DNA of 64,000 nucleotides, taken from NCBI RefSeq assembly GCF_004522105.1, contig NZ_SPUJ01000002.1:124001-188000 (forward strand), in the 5' to 3' direction. Positions within the stretch are counted from its first letter, which is position 1. Each line of letters begins with the position of its first letter. Shown here in pieces: positions 17,225 through 25,649 of the stretch. This stretch comes from Nocardioides sp. 1609 (GTDB lineage Bacteria > Actinomycetota > Actinomycetes > Propionibacteriales > Nocardioidaceae). Under the pieces are notes generated by a model that ran no database searches, was not told the DNA's origin, and saw nothing but the letters and a program-made list of their open reading frames with translations. The position numbers were made by a program, and so were the translations under genes.

Positions 17225-18343
17225 TCAGACCGGTCGCAGGTAGCGGACGCCGTCGGGGTCGTCGGTCGCCGTCGCGTCGCCGCGGGCGACGAGCAGGTCG
17301 AGGTGGGCCTTGGTCTCCATCACGGCCATGCCGCGGTTGAACCAGTCGAGGCTCTCGAAGCTGCGCAGGTGCCGGGTCCAGCCCAGGGTGCGGGCGACGT
17401 CGTACGCCGTCACGCCCGCGGTCGGGCCGTCGGCCGCGGACGCCGGCACCGCGGCCAGGCTGTCGCTCAGCCGCTCCTCGTGGTGCTGGAGCAGCTCGCC
17501 GACCCGCGCGTGGGACGACGGTGCCACCGGTCCGTGCGCGGGCAGCACCGTCAGGTCCGGCAGGGCGCGCACCTTGGTGAGGGAGGCCATGAAGTCGCCG
17601 AGCGGGAGCTCGGCCGCCGGCACCGTGAAGCCGATCGACGGCGTGATCGTCGGCAGCACGTGGTCGCCGGCGAAGAGCAGGCCGGCCGCCCGGTCGGCGA
17701 AGACGTAGTGGCCGGGGGTGTGGCCGGGGGTGTGCACGGCGTCGAGGGTGCGGTCGCCGACCGCGATCTCCTGGTCGCCGTCGATCCACGTCGTCGGCAG
17801 CTGCCAGCCGGTGAGGTCGCCGTCCCCCATCCCCTGCCACTGCTCGGCGACCTCGAGCGCGCCGCCGGTGCGCAGGATCGCGCGGAACGGGCTCTCGTCG
17901 AAGGTGCCGCCGGTGATGAGCTCGAGCGCCGGCCGCTCCTCGCGGCCGAGCGCGACGTCGACCCCGAGCTCGCCGCCCAGCACCCGCGCCATCGTGTAGT
18001 GGTCGCGGTGGGCGTGGGTGACCAGGAACCGCCGGATGTCGCCGAACCCGGCGCCCATCGACCGCAGGCTCCGGTCGAGGAGGTCGCGCGCGACGTCGAT
18101 GTGCCAGCCGCCGTCGATCAGGGTCAGGCCTCCCCCGCCGGCACCCCCGCCGGCACCCCCGCCGGCATCCACGTCCGGGGTCTCGATGACGTAGACGTTG
18201 ATCGCCCGCAGCCCGTCCATCGGCAGCGGCAGCGGGATCCGGTGGATGCCGGGCGCGACGGGCCACGCCCCCTCCGCCGTCCAGTGCTCGCCGGAGTCCG
18301 GGGAGACGGCGTGCGCGGTGGAGGTTCCGGGGTCGTGGGCCAC
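17225..18343 (-). CDS. metallo-beta-lactamase-fold hydrolase
   Basis: A 372-residue cytosolic protein with the zinc motif HAHRDH (VTHAHRDHYTMARVL), HTPGHTPGHYVF, the bridging Asp in LFAGDHVLP, and a late His in LPAHGPV. It belongs to the broad glyoxalase II-like branch. Near residue 60 an in-frame 12-bp DNA repeat encodes three AGGG units in a loop. GTG 18343 is supported by TAGGTT seven bases upstream (leaderless). Substrate unknown. Confidence 0.85.
   Translation of the reverse strand: MAHDPGTSTAHAVSPDSGEHWTAEGAWPVAPGIHRIPLPLPMDGLRAINVYVIETPDVDAGGGAGGGAGGGGLTLIDGGWHIDVARDLLDRSLRSMGAGFGDIRRFLVTHAHRDHYTMARVLGGELGVDVALGREERPALELITGGTFDESPFRAILRTGGALEVAEQWQGMGDGDLTGWQLPTTWIDGDQEIAVGDRTLDAVHTPGHTPGHYVFADRAAGLLFAGDHVLPTITPSIGFTVPAAELPLGDFMASLTKVRALPDLTVLPAHGPVAPSSHARVGELLQHHEERLSDSLAAVPASAADGPTAGVTAYDVARTLGWTRHLRSFESLDWFNRGMAVMETKAHLDLLVARGDATATDDPDGVRYLRPV
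18132..18167. repeat. three perfect 12-bp tandem repeats inside the MBL gene
   Basis: CCCCCGCCGGCA occurs three times head to tail and, on the coding strand, encodes (Ala-Gly-Gly-Gly)x3. Copy-number changes would keep the frame, so loop length is likely variable between strains. Confidence 0.85.
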
Positions 18344-18383
18344 CCGTCGGAACCTACGCGGTGCGGTGCGCGACGATGACGGC

Positions 18384-19166
18384 GTGTCCGACCCCGACCC
18401 CCTGGTCGCCCGCCTCCGCGCCGCCGGGTGCGTCTTCGCCGAGGAGGAGGCCGCGCTCCTCGTCGAGGCCGCCGACGACCAGGACGCCCTCGAGCGGATG
18501 GTCCGCGACCGCGTCGCCGGCCGACCGCTCGAGCACCTGCTCGGCTGGGCCGAGCTCGACGGCCGGCGTGTCGTCGTCACCGACGGCGTCTTCGTGCCGC
18601 GCCAACGCACCCGGCTCCTCGTCGACCAGGCCGCCGCCCGCGCGCCCCGGGGCGGGACGGTGGTCGACCTGTGCTGCGGCACCGGCGCGCTCCTCGTGGC
18701 GGTGCTCGCCCGCCGTCCCGACCTCGACGGCCACGCCGCCGACCTCGACCCGGCGGCCGTGGCCTGCGCGCGGACCAACCTGTCGGGCCTCGCCCCCGAC
18801 CGGGTCCACGAGGGCGACCTGTACGACGCCCTGCCGACGACGTTGCGCGGCCGGGTCGACGTCCTCGTCGTCAACGCGCCGTACGTGCCGACCGCCGAGA
18901 TCGCGCGGATGCCGCCCGAGGCACGCGACCACGAGCACCGGGTGGCCCTCGACGGGGGCCACGACGGCCTCGACGTCCACCGGCGCGTCGCCGCCGGGGC
19001 ACCCGACTGGCTCGCGCCGGCCGGCGTGCTGGTGATCGAGGTCGCGCCCGGGCAGGTCGCCACCGCCACCGGCCTGCTCGTCGCCGCCGGCCTGGTGCCG
19101 CAGACCGTCACCGACGACGAGCGCGGCGCCACCGCCCTGGTCGCGACCATGGTCAGGGCGCCGTAA
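18384..19166 (+). CDS. PrmC/HemK-related protein-glutamine methyltransferase-like
   Basis: A 260-residue methyltransferase with motif I VVDLCCGTGALLVAVLA and the catalytic loop VNAPYVP, where HemK/PrmC enzymes have NPPY. The NAPY variant and short N-terminal helical domain match the actinobacterial 'putative protein N5-glutamine methyltransferase' subfamily rather than the release-factor enzyme itself. GTG 18384 is chosen as the first start past the divergent MBL promoter. Target protein unknown. Confidence 0.83.
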   Translation: MSDPDPLVARLRAAGCVFAEEEAALLVEAADDQDALERMVRDRVAGRPLEHLLGWAELDGRRVVVTDGVFVPRQRTRLLVDQAAARAPRGGTVVDLCCGTGALLVAVLARRPDLDGHAADLDPAAVACARTNLSGLAPDRVHEGDLYDALPTTLRGRVDVLVVNAPYVPTAEIARMPPEARDHEHRVALDGGHDGLDVHRRVAAGAPDWLAPAGVLVIEVAPGQVATATGLLVAAGLVPQTVTDDERGATALVATMVRAP

Positions 19167-19185
19167 CCAGGTTTATGGTCGGCGG

Positions 19186-20082
19186 ATGACGCCGGTCCGC
19201 AGGCCCCTCCCGCGGGATCACTGGAGGCGGGCCAACGACGCCCTCGACCCGGAGACCGACTTCGTCGAGATCTACCGCCGCGTGACGACCCACGAGTTCC
19301 CGTGGGACATGAACCAGGCACTGAGCTTCGCGCTCTTCCGCACCTACGCCGTCCCGAGCATCGGCCGGCTGCTGGACGGGACCGGGCAGTTCACCACCGC
19401 CTGCCAGAAGCGGTACGACGACACCGCGCTGCTGCTGGAGGCGCCGCTCGTGCACGGCTTCGACAGTCCCGAGGGCCGCGCCGGCGTCCGCCGGATCAAC
19501 CAGATGCACGCGATGTACGACATCTCCGACGACGACCTGCGCTACGTGCTGTCGACGTTCGTGGTGGTCCCGAAGCGCTGGCTCGACGACCACGGCTGGC
19601 GCACCCTGAGCGACGTCGAGCTGCGCGCCTCGGTGGCCTACTACCGCGCCCTCGGCCGGCGGATGGCGATCACGGACGTCCCGGAGACCTACGAGGCGTT
19701 CGCCGACCTGATGGACGCCTACGAGCGCGAGCACTTCGCCTTCGACGACGGCGCCCGCCGGGTCGCCGACGCGACGATGCACCTGATGACGACGTTCTAC
19801 CCGCACGCGGCCGCCCCGGGCGTCCGGCTCTTCAGCCGGGCGCTGATGGACGAGCCGCTGCTGCGTGCGTTCGGGTACGCCGAGCCCGGGCCGACGCTGC
19901 GCCGGGTCTCGGCCGGGGCGCTGCGGGCCCGGGCGCGGCTGGTGCGCCGGTTCCCGCCGCGCCGTCGTCCGCAGCTGGTGCTCGACTCGCCCCGGATCCG
20001 CAGCTACCCCGCCGACCGGGGAGCGCCCGACCTGGCGTCGATGGGCACCTTCGCGCCCGGCTGCCCGGTGACGCCCACCTGA
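19186..20082 (+). CDS. oxygenase MpaB family protein (DUF2236)
   Basis: A 298-residue protein of the DUF2236 family, related to latex-clearing protein and MpaB. The conserved core is RRINQMHAMYDI followed by LRYVLSTFVVVPKRWL and later RALGRRMAI. Family members bind b-type haem or act as oxygenases; the reaction here is unknown. TATGGT six bases before ATG 19186 indicates a leaderless transcript. Confidence 0.83.
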   Translation: MTPVRRPLPRDHWRRANDALDPETDFVEIYRRVTTHEFPWDMNQALSFALFRTYAVPSIGRLLDGTGQFTTACQKRYDDTALLLEAPLVHGFDSPEGRAGVRRINQMHAMYDISDDDLRYVLSTFVVVPKRWLDDHGWRTLSDVELRASVAYYRALGRRMAITDVPETYEAFADLMDAYEREHFAFDDGARRVADATMHLMTTFYPHAAAPGVRLFSRALMDEPLLRAFGYAEPGPTLRRVSAGALRARARLVRRFPPRRRPQLVLDSPRIRSYPADRGAPDLASMGTFAPGCPVTPT

Positions 20083-20085
20083 CCC

Positions 20086-20116
20086 GCCTGAGCCCGACCG
20101 GCCCGACCGCTCAGGC
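20086..20116. terminator. hairpin between convergent genes
   Basis: GCCTGAGC (20086-20093) pairs perfectly with GCTCAGGC (20109-20116) around a 15-nt loop. It lies in the 28-bp gap between two convergent genes and overlaps the phytochrome stop codon. It has no U-tract, so termination is tentative. Confidence 0.45.
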
Positions 20117-22342
20117 CGGCGGCGAGCGCCGCAGCACGAGCAGCGTCGTGTCGTCGTCGGTGCTGTCGAGCGCGCCGAGGACCCGGTCGGCCCAGCCGTC
20201 CATGCCCTCACCGGCCGGACGACGCGCGGCCAGCTCGAGCAGCCGCTCCGTGCGCTCGCCGAGGTCGGCGCCGCGGCGCTCGACGAGGCCGTCGGTGAAC
20301 ATCGCCAGCATCACGTCGGCCCCGAGCACCACGCGGGTCGTCGGCGCCGTGCCGGACCCGACGCCGAGGAGCGGACGGCGCTCGACGTCGAGCTCGTGGG
20401 CGGAGTCGGCCCCGACCAGCAGCGGCGCCGGGTGCCCGGCGCTGGCGATCTCGACCTCCCCGGTCCCGAGGTCGAGGACGGCGACCAGCGCGGTGGCGAT
20501 GCCGAGGCCGAGCAGGCCGTCCATCAGCCGGTCGAGCCGGTCGAGGCACTGCGCCGGCGAGTGCCCCTCGTAGAGGTAGGCGCGCAGGGCCGTGCGGAGC
20601 TGCGTCATCGCGGTGGCGGCGGCCACCCCGTGGCCGGCGACGTCGCCGACGACGAACACCAGCCGGCGTCCGGGCAGCTCGAAGGCGTCCCACCAGTCGC
20701 CGCCCAGCTGGTACGACGACGCCGGCCGGTAGCGCGCGACCAGCTCGACGCCCTCGAACGTCGGCGCCCGGTCGAGGACGACCGAGCGCTGCATCGACTC
20801 GGCCATCGTGATCTGCTCGCGCGACCGGAGCAGCAGCAGCGAGTTGGTGTGGCGGCCGAGCTCGTCGGCGGCGTCCAGGTGCCAGGGCCGGAACGGCTCG
20901 CTCCGGCCGTGGGTGACCTCGCGCCACTTCTCGAACGAGCGCCGCGGGCTGAGCCGCACGTGCGCGCCCTCCTGCGCCGCCAGCCGCTTGTTGGACGGGT
21001 CGCCGCCCCAGTCGACGACCTGCGGCTGCTCGGGCCGGAACCACATCAGCCACCGGTCGGCCTGGCTGCCGATCCGCAGGACGCCGGAGCAGGTCGCGGC
21101 GAGCCCGGCGAGCTCGGGGTCGAGGCCGGCGAGGTGGCGGGTCGAGCTGACGTAGTGGTCGGGGTCGTCGGTGAGGTCGGCGATCCGCTGCAGGACCTCG
21201 GGCGGCGGCACCGAGCCGACCGTGCGGATCGCCCCGTCGAAGTTGAGCGCGAGCCCGGTGGCGTCGACGAGGGCGAGCAGGGACGGGTCGGCGATCATCG
21301 CGTCGAGCGGCGGCTGGTCGCTGGCCGACATCCGCGACGTCAGGGCGGCGACGAGCGTCTGCGTCGCGACCGCTGCCTCGCGCGCGTCGGCCCGCTCCCG
21401 GTGCGCGACGAGGTGCGAGGCCACCTCGGTGACGAACTCGGCGGCGGCGCGCGCGTCCTGGCTGGGCCGGTGGGCGCCGGAGTAGTGGTGACAGGCGATC
21501 AGGCCCCAGAGCTCGTCGTCGATGACGATCGAGATCGACATCGAGGCGGTGACGCCCATGTGGGAGAGGTACTCGACGTGGATCGGCGAGACGCTGCGCA
21601 GCGACGCGAACGACAGGTCCAGCGGCCGGTCGGTGCCGGGGTCGAAGACCGGGTGCAGCGGCACCGGGACGTAGCCGATGTCGGCGATCAGCCGGATCGG
21701 GTTGAGCGTGTAGAGCCGGCGGGCCTGGGCCGGGATGTCGGTCGCGGGGTAGTGCAGCCCGAGGAACGGGTTGAGGTCGTCGCGCTTGGTCTCGGCGATC
21801 ACCTCGCCGTTCCACTCCTCGTCGAAGCGGTAGACCATCACCCGGTCGAACCCCGACAGGTTGCGGACCTCGCGGGCCAGCAGGTCGGTGAGCTGCTCCA
21901 GGGAGGTGGTCTGCGCCAGCCGGGTCATCGCGCTGCGCGCCGAGCGGTAGCTGCCCGCCCCGCCCTCGTCGCGGACCAGCGGCTCGAGCTCGACGACGGT
22001 CCGGTCGCCGGAGGCGTGCACCCGGACGTCGACCTCCCGGCCACCGTGGACGACGACCAGCGGCTCGGTCGGGTAGCCGTCGGCGACCCGCAGCTCGACG
22101 AGCGCTGCCAGGTCCACGCCGACCAGCTCGACCAGGGAGCGACCGACGGCGGCCTCGGCCGGCACCCCGAGGAGCTCGACGGTGTTCGCGGACACCATCA
22201 CCGCGACGTACGACGTGTCGAGGGCGAGCAGGACGCCGTGCGGCTGGATGGCCCCGGGCACGTGGATCGGCTCGGTGTCGCACGTCGTGAGGGTGGCGAC
22301 GCCGTAGGCCGGGGTGTGCGCGGCAGCGGCCGGCGTGGTCAC
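20111..22342 (-). CDS. bacteriophytochrome with PP2C/SpoIIE-type phosphatase output
   Basis: 743 residues. The photosensory part has PAS (about 15-115), GAF (130-300) and PHY (310-490) domains. Cys21 in TTCDTEPIHVPGAIQPHG aligns with the biliverdin-attaching Cys of bacterial phytochromes. The GAF domain has YPATDIPAQARRLY, SPIHVEYL and LIACHHYSG (chromophore-pocket His). The PHY tongue carries PRRSFEKW. The output is not a histidine kinase but a PPM/SpoIIE phosphatase (about 525-743) with intact metal motifs GGDWWDAF, GDVAGHG, FTDGLVE and DDDTTLL. Red light should control Ser/Thr dephosphorylation, perhaps of an anti-sigma antagonist. No haem oxygenase or partner gene lies in this window. Confidence 0.9.
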   Translation of the reverse strand: MTTPAAAAHTPAYGVATLTTCDTEPIHVPGAIQPHGVLLALDTSYVAVMVSANTVELLGVPAEAAVGRSLVELVGVDLAALVELRVADGYPTEPLVVVHGGREVDVRVHASGDRTVVELEPLVRDEGGAGSYRSARSAMTRLAQTTSLEQLTDLLAREVRNLSGFDRVMVYRFDEEWNGEVIAETKRDDLNPFLGLHYPATDIPAQARRLYTLNPIRLIADIGYVPVPLHPVFDPGTDRPLDLSFASLRSVSPIHVEYLSHMGVTASMSISIVIDDELWGLIACHHYSGAHRPSQDARAAAEFVTEVASHLVAHRERADAREAAVATQTLVAALTSRMSASDQPPLDAMIADPSLLALVDATGLALNFDGAIRTVGSVPPPEVLQRIADLTDDPDHYVSSTRHLAGLDPELAGLAATCSGVLRIGSQADRWLMWFRPEQPQVVDWGGDPSNKRLAAQEGAHVRLSPRRSFEKWREVTHGRSEPFRPWHLDAADELGRHTNSLLLLRSREQITMAESMQRSVVLDRAPTFEGVELVARYRPASSYQLGGDWWDAFELPGRRLVFVVGDVAGHGVAAATAMTQLRTALRAYLYEGHSPAQCLDRLDRLMDGLLGLGIATALVAVLDLGTGEVEIASAGHPAPLLVGADSAHELDVERRPLLGVGSGTAPTTRVVLGADVMLAMFTDGLVERRGADLGERTERLLELAARRPAGEGMDGWADRVLGALDSTDDDTTLLVLRRSPPA

Positions 22343-22421
22343 GTGGTCTCGGTTTCGGTCGGTGGAGGGTCCGCAGACGGTAACCCGCGGGTGGCCGGTC
22401 CGGGCGGGAACCCGGCCGCAC

Positions 22422-22916
22422 TCACCCTTCGGCGCGGGCGGCGATAGCGCGGTCCCAGGCGTCGTTGAAGGCCCGGAGGTCGGCGATCAGCCCCGCCGAC
22501 CGCTCGGGACCGATCTCGTCGAGCGCGGTCTGGATGAGGCTCGCGCGGATCCGGCCGTCGTGCTCGTAGGCCTCCCGGCCCCGCGCCGAGGGCCGCACCA
22601 GCCTGCTCGCGGCGCCGGGCACCTCGAAGCGCTCGAGGTAGCCGGCGGTGATCGCCGCGTTGACCTGCCGGTTGACCGTGGACTGCTCGAGGTCGAGGTC
22701 GCCCGCGAGCATCCGCAGGCTGCGCGGCTCGCCGTCGGCGAGCACCCGCAGGATCCGCCAGGCCGACGCCTCGAGCACCGTGCCCTCGTACACCGTCGTC
22801 CGGCGGTGCTGGAGGCGGACCAGCTCGTCACCGAGAGCGGCGAGGTCGTCGGTCCGCAGGGGTGGGCCGGCGGCCGGTTCGGTGGTCATGGTCACGAATG
22901 GTGGCAGAGCGACCAT
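22422..22916 (-). CDS. MarR family transcriptional regulator
   Basis: A 164-residue MarR-type winged-helix protein: LRMLAGDLDLEQSTVNRQVNAA is the recognition helix region and the flanking helices form the dimer interface. It is divergent from an MFS exporter over a 17-bp palindrome, so it probably represses both. ATG 22916 sits eight bases after a TACCGT hexamer (leaderless); ATG 22889 is an alternative giving 155 residues. Confidence 0.85.
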   Translation of the reverse strand: MVALPPFVTMTTEPAAGPPLRTDDLAALGDELVRLQHRRTTVYEGTVLEASAWRILRVLADGEPRSLRMLAGDLDLEQSTVNRQVNAAITAGYLERFEVPGAASRLVRPSARGREAYEHDGRIRASLIQTALDEIGPERSAGLIADLRAFNDAWDRAIAARAEG

Positions 22917-22918
22917 GA

Positions 22919-22935
22919 ATGTGTACGGTACACAT
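22919..22935. promoter_or_regulatory. MarR operator overlapping two -10 elements
   Basis: ATGTGTACGGTACACAT is a perfect inverted repeat (8-bp arms, 1-bp centre). It contains TACGGT on the plus strand seven bases before the MFS GTG, and TACCGT on the minus strand eight bases before the marR ATG. Bound repressor would block both promoters. Confidence 0.75.
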
Positions 22936-22936
22936 C

Positions 22937-24367
22937 GTGGAATCCAAGCCTTCGCGTGCGCTCCTCACCGTCATCGTCCTGTGTTTCGGCGGCATGAGCG
23001 TCTCCCTCACCCAGACCCTCGTCATCCCGATCCAGGGCGAGCTGCCCTCGCTGCTCGGCACCTCCGTGGCCAACGCCGGCTGGGTCGTCACCATCACCCT
23101 GCTCGCCGCCGCGGTCGTGATGCCGATCAGCGGGCGCCTCGGCGACATGTTCGGCAAGCCGCGGGTGATCATCACCAGCGCCGGGGTCCTGGTCGTCGGC
23201 TCCGTCATCTGCGCGATGTCCGACTCGCTCGCGCCGATGCTCGCCGGTCGGGCCCTGCAGGGCCTGGCGATGGGCTTCATCCCGGTGAGCATCGCGCTGG
23301 TGCGCGAGGTCGTCCCGGCCGAGATGGCCAACACCGCGATCGCCGCCATCAGCGCCACCCTCGGTGTCGGCGGCGCGATCGGCCTGCCGCTCTCGGCCTG
23401 GGTCGCGCAGACCTTCGACTGGCACGCGCTCTTCTGGATGTCGGCGATCCTGGCCGCCGTCCTGCTCGTCCTGGTGCTCACGCTCGTCCCGAAGGTCGAG
23501 AACGCCGTCGGCGGACGGCTCGACCTGGGCGGCGCGCTCGGCCTCGCGGTCGGCCTGGTCGCCGTCCTGGTCGGCGTCTCGAAGGGCAACGAGTGGGGCT
23601 GGACCAGCGGCCGCACCCTGGGCGCCCTGGTCGGCGGCGTCGCCGTCCTGCTCGTCTGGGGTGCCTTCGAGCTGCGCCAGGCCGCGCCCCTCGTCGACCT
23701 GCGCGTGAGCGCGCGGCGTCCGGTGCTGCTCACCAACCTGGCCGCCGTGGCGATCGGGTTCGGCATGATGGCGCAGTCGATCGTCGTCCCGCAGCTGCTC
23801 CAGCTGCCCGAGTCGACCGGCCACGGCATGGGCCAGACGATGCTGCAGGCCGGCCTCTGGATGGCTCCCGGCGGGCTGGTCATGATGGCGTTCGCGCCGG
23901 TCTCGAGCCGGCTGATGACCGTCTTCGGCGCCAAGCGCACCCTCATGGTCGGCGCCGCCGTCCTCGGCGCGGGCTACCTGGTCGCCTTCTTCCTGATGAA
24001 CGCCCCCTGGCAGCTGCTGATCGCCTCGATGGTGGCCTGCGCCGGCGTCGGCATCGGGTACGCCGCCATGCCGACCCTCATCATGGTCTCGGTCCCCCGC
24101 AACGAGGCCGGCTCCGCCGTCGGCGTCAACGGGCTGATGCGCTCGGTCGGCACCACCACGGCGGCCGCCGTGATGACCACCGTGCTGTCCGGCTCGGTCG
24201 GCGCCACGGGCGTCCCGACCCGCGACGCCTACGAGCTCTGCTTCCTCATCGGCGCGATCGCCGCCTTCGTCGGCGTCGCCATCACCGCGTTCGTCCCGCA
24301 CCTGCACGCGCGGGTGGCGCGCGCGGAGGACGGCCGCGAGGCGGTCGCGGTCGAGACCGCCGTCTGA
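22937..24367 (+). CDS. MFS drug efflux transporter (DHA2 type)
   Basis: A 476-residue polytopic membrane protein. It shows the MFS motif GRLGDMFGKPRVIITSAG after the second helix and LAGRALQGLAMGFIPVSIALVREVVP (DHA2-type motif C region), with enough hydrophobic stretches for 12-14 helices. GTG 22937 is chosen over the upstream ATG 22919 because the latter begins inside the operator. Probably a proton-coupled exporter regulated by the divergent MarR. Confidence 0.88.
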   Translation: MESKPSRALLTVIVLCFGGMSVSLTQTLVIPIQGELPSLLGTSVANAGWVVTITLLAAAVVMPISGRLGDMFGKPRVIITSAGVLVVGSVICAMSDSLAPMLAGRALQGLAMGFIPVSIALVREVVPAEMANTAIAAISATLGVGGAIGLPLSAWVAQTFDWHALFWMSAILAAVLLVLVLTLVPKVENAVGGRLDLGGALGLAVGLVAVLVGVSKGNEWGWTSGRTLGALVGGVAVLLVWGAFELRQAAPLVDLRVSARRPVLLTNLAAVAIGFGMMAQSIVVPQLLQLPESTGHGMGQTMLQAGLWMAPGGLVMMAFAPVSSRLMTVFGAKRTLMVGAAVLGAGYLVAFFLMNAPWQLLIASMVACAGVGIGYAAMPTLIMVSVPRNEAGSAVGVNGLMRSVGTTTAAAVMTTVLSGSVGATGVPTRDAYELCFLIGAIAAFVGVAITAFVPHLHARVARAEDGREAVAVETAV

Positions 24368-24401
24368 CCCTGCCGTCCGGCGCCGCCGGGCCTGCGCCGC
24401 C

Positions 24402-24431
24402 GGGCCGGCGCCGGCCGTCCGGCACCGGCCC
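24402..24431 (+). terminator. GC-rich hairpin after the MFS gene
   Basis: Arms of 13 bp (24402-24414 and 24419-24431, one mismatch) enclose a 4-nt loop, 35 bp after the MFS stop. No U-tract follows, as is common for actinobacterial terminators. Confidence 0.5.
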
Positions 24432-24479
24432 GGAACGTTACGGCTCCCGCGGCGCCGCCGCGGCGCCTACCGTCGGCCC

Positions 24480-25562
24480 ATGACGGTCACGCACGGGATG
24501 GACACCGCGGCCGGGCTGCAGGCCGGGTCGCAGCTCGAGAGCGGGTCGCAGGAGATCCTGCGGATCGCCACCACCGTCGGTCAGGCGCTGACCGCGTTCG
24601 ACTGGTTCGGCGCGGACGCCGACGACACCCGCGCCACCTGGGACGGCACCCACCGCCCCAGCCTCGACGCGGTCGCCACGGCCGTCGCCGAGATCGCGCG
24701 ACTGGTCCTGGCCGAGGCTCGGGCCCAGGACGACGTCTCCGGCGAGGGCGCGTCGGCCACCGGGGCCGGGGCGCTCGGGTTCGCCGGTGGACCGGGCGGC
24801 TCGGGTGGACCGGGTGGTTCGGGTGGGCCGGGCGCCGGTGACCCCCGGACCCAGGCCCTCCTCGACCGGGCGGCGGCGGCCGGGCTGCGGGGCGAGGCGC
24901 TCCAGCGCTACGAAGAGCGACTGGCCGCGATGACGCCGGAGCAGCGCGCGGCGCTCGACCCGTCGACGTTCCGCGGTGCGCAGGCCGTGCAGCCCGACGG
25001 CACCACCTGCGGCTCGTCGAGCCTGGTCATGGCGCGGATGATCAACAACCCGGCGTACGCGATGCAGGTCGTCGACGGCTTCGACCCCGCCACCGGCCGG
25101 AGCGTCGGCGGCACCGCGCAGGAGCGGTTCGCCGCCGAGGCGCTGGCGATGCACGAGCGCACCAACGGCTGGTTCGACCGCGACGGCGACCTGCAGTCGG
25201 CCTGGCCGATGGCCCTCGGCACCGCACCCGGGCCGCTCGCCCAGGAGATGTCGTCGACCGGCGGGTCCGGTGTCCCCGGCACGACGTACGGCGTCGACTA
25301 CGTGCGCTGGGAGGACGCCGGCTCGAGCTACGACAAGCTCGTCGCGGCCAGCCAGGCCGGTCACGCCGTCCCGGTCTTCGTCGGCGACGGCACCGTCCCG
25401 CGCCACGTCGTCCTGGTGACCGGCGCCGAGGGTGGCGACCTCAGCTTCTACGAGCCGGGCGCCGGCCAGAGCGTCACCGTCACCCGCGAGCAGTGGGAGT
25501 CGGGCCAGGTCTCCCTCGGGGGCTGGGACCGGCCCTGGGCGATCGTCACGCCCCGCGACTGA
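24480..25562 (+). CDS. WXG100-like N-terminus plus papain/C39-like cysteine-peptidase domain, unknown role
   Basis: A 360-residue protein not belonging to a family I can name. Residues 1-85 look like a WXG100/ESX helical hairpin (FDWFGADADDTRATWDGT). A Gly/Ser/Pro repeat linker (about 100-120, GGPGGSGGPGGSGG) leads to a C-terminal domain. There, Cys177 in DGTTCGSSSLVMARM and His309 in PRHVVLVTGAEGG fit a papain/C39-fold Cys-His pair, with DLSFYEPG after the His. No signal peptide is seen, so export by a type VII-like route is inferred. TACCGT six bases before ATG 24480 indicates a leaderless start. Confidence 0.65.
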   Translation: MTVTHGMDTAAGLQAGSQLESGSQEILRIATTVGQALTAFDWFGADADDTRATWDGTHRPSLDAVATAVAEIARLVLAEARAQDDVSGEGASATGAGALGFAGGPGGSGGPGGSGGPGAGDPRTQALLDRAAAAGLRGEALQRYEERLAAMTPEQRAALDPSTFRGAQAVQPDGTTCGSSSLVMARMINNPAYAMQVVDGFDPATGRSVGGTAQERFAAEALAMHERTNGWFDRDGDLQSAWPMALGTAPGPLAQEMSSTGGSGVPGTTYGVDYVRWEDAGSSYDKLVAASQAGHAVPVFVGDGTVPRHVVLVTGAEGGDLSFYEPGAGQSVTVTREQWESGQVSLGGWDRPWAIVTPRD

Positions 25563-25586
25563 CCCCCTGTGCTGCCGCCGGCCGGG

Positions 25587-25649
25587 GGTAGTCCCGGACG
25601 ATCGGCCCCATCTCCCGCGGGAGGGTGGGGCCGATCGTCCGGGACTACC
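25587..25649. repeat. 63-bp hairpin repeat, copy 1
   Basis: Perfect 24-bp arms (left arm begins GGTAGTCCCGGACGATCGGC) flank a 15-nt loop that is itself palindromic (CTCCCGCGGGAG). The right arm overlaps the end of the FAD oxidase gene: its TAG stop at 25645-25647 is part of the repeat. The element lies between convergent genes. Identical arms recur at 59109 and 60328. Confidence 0.95.
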
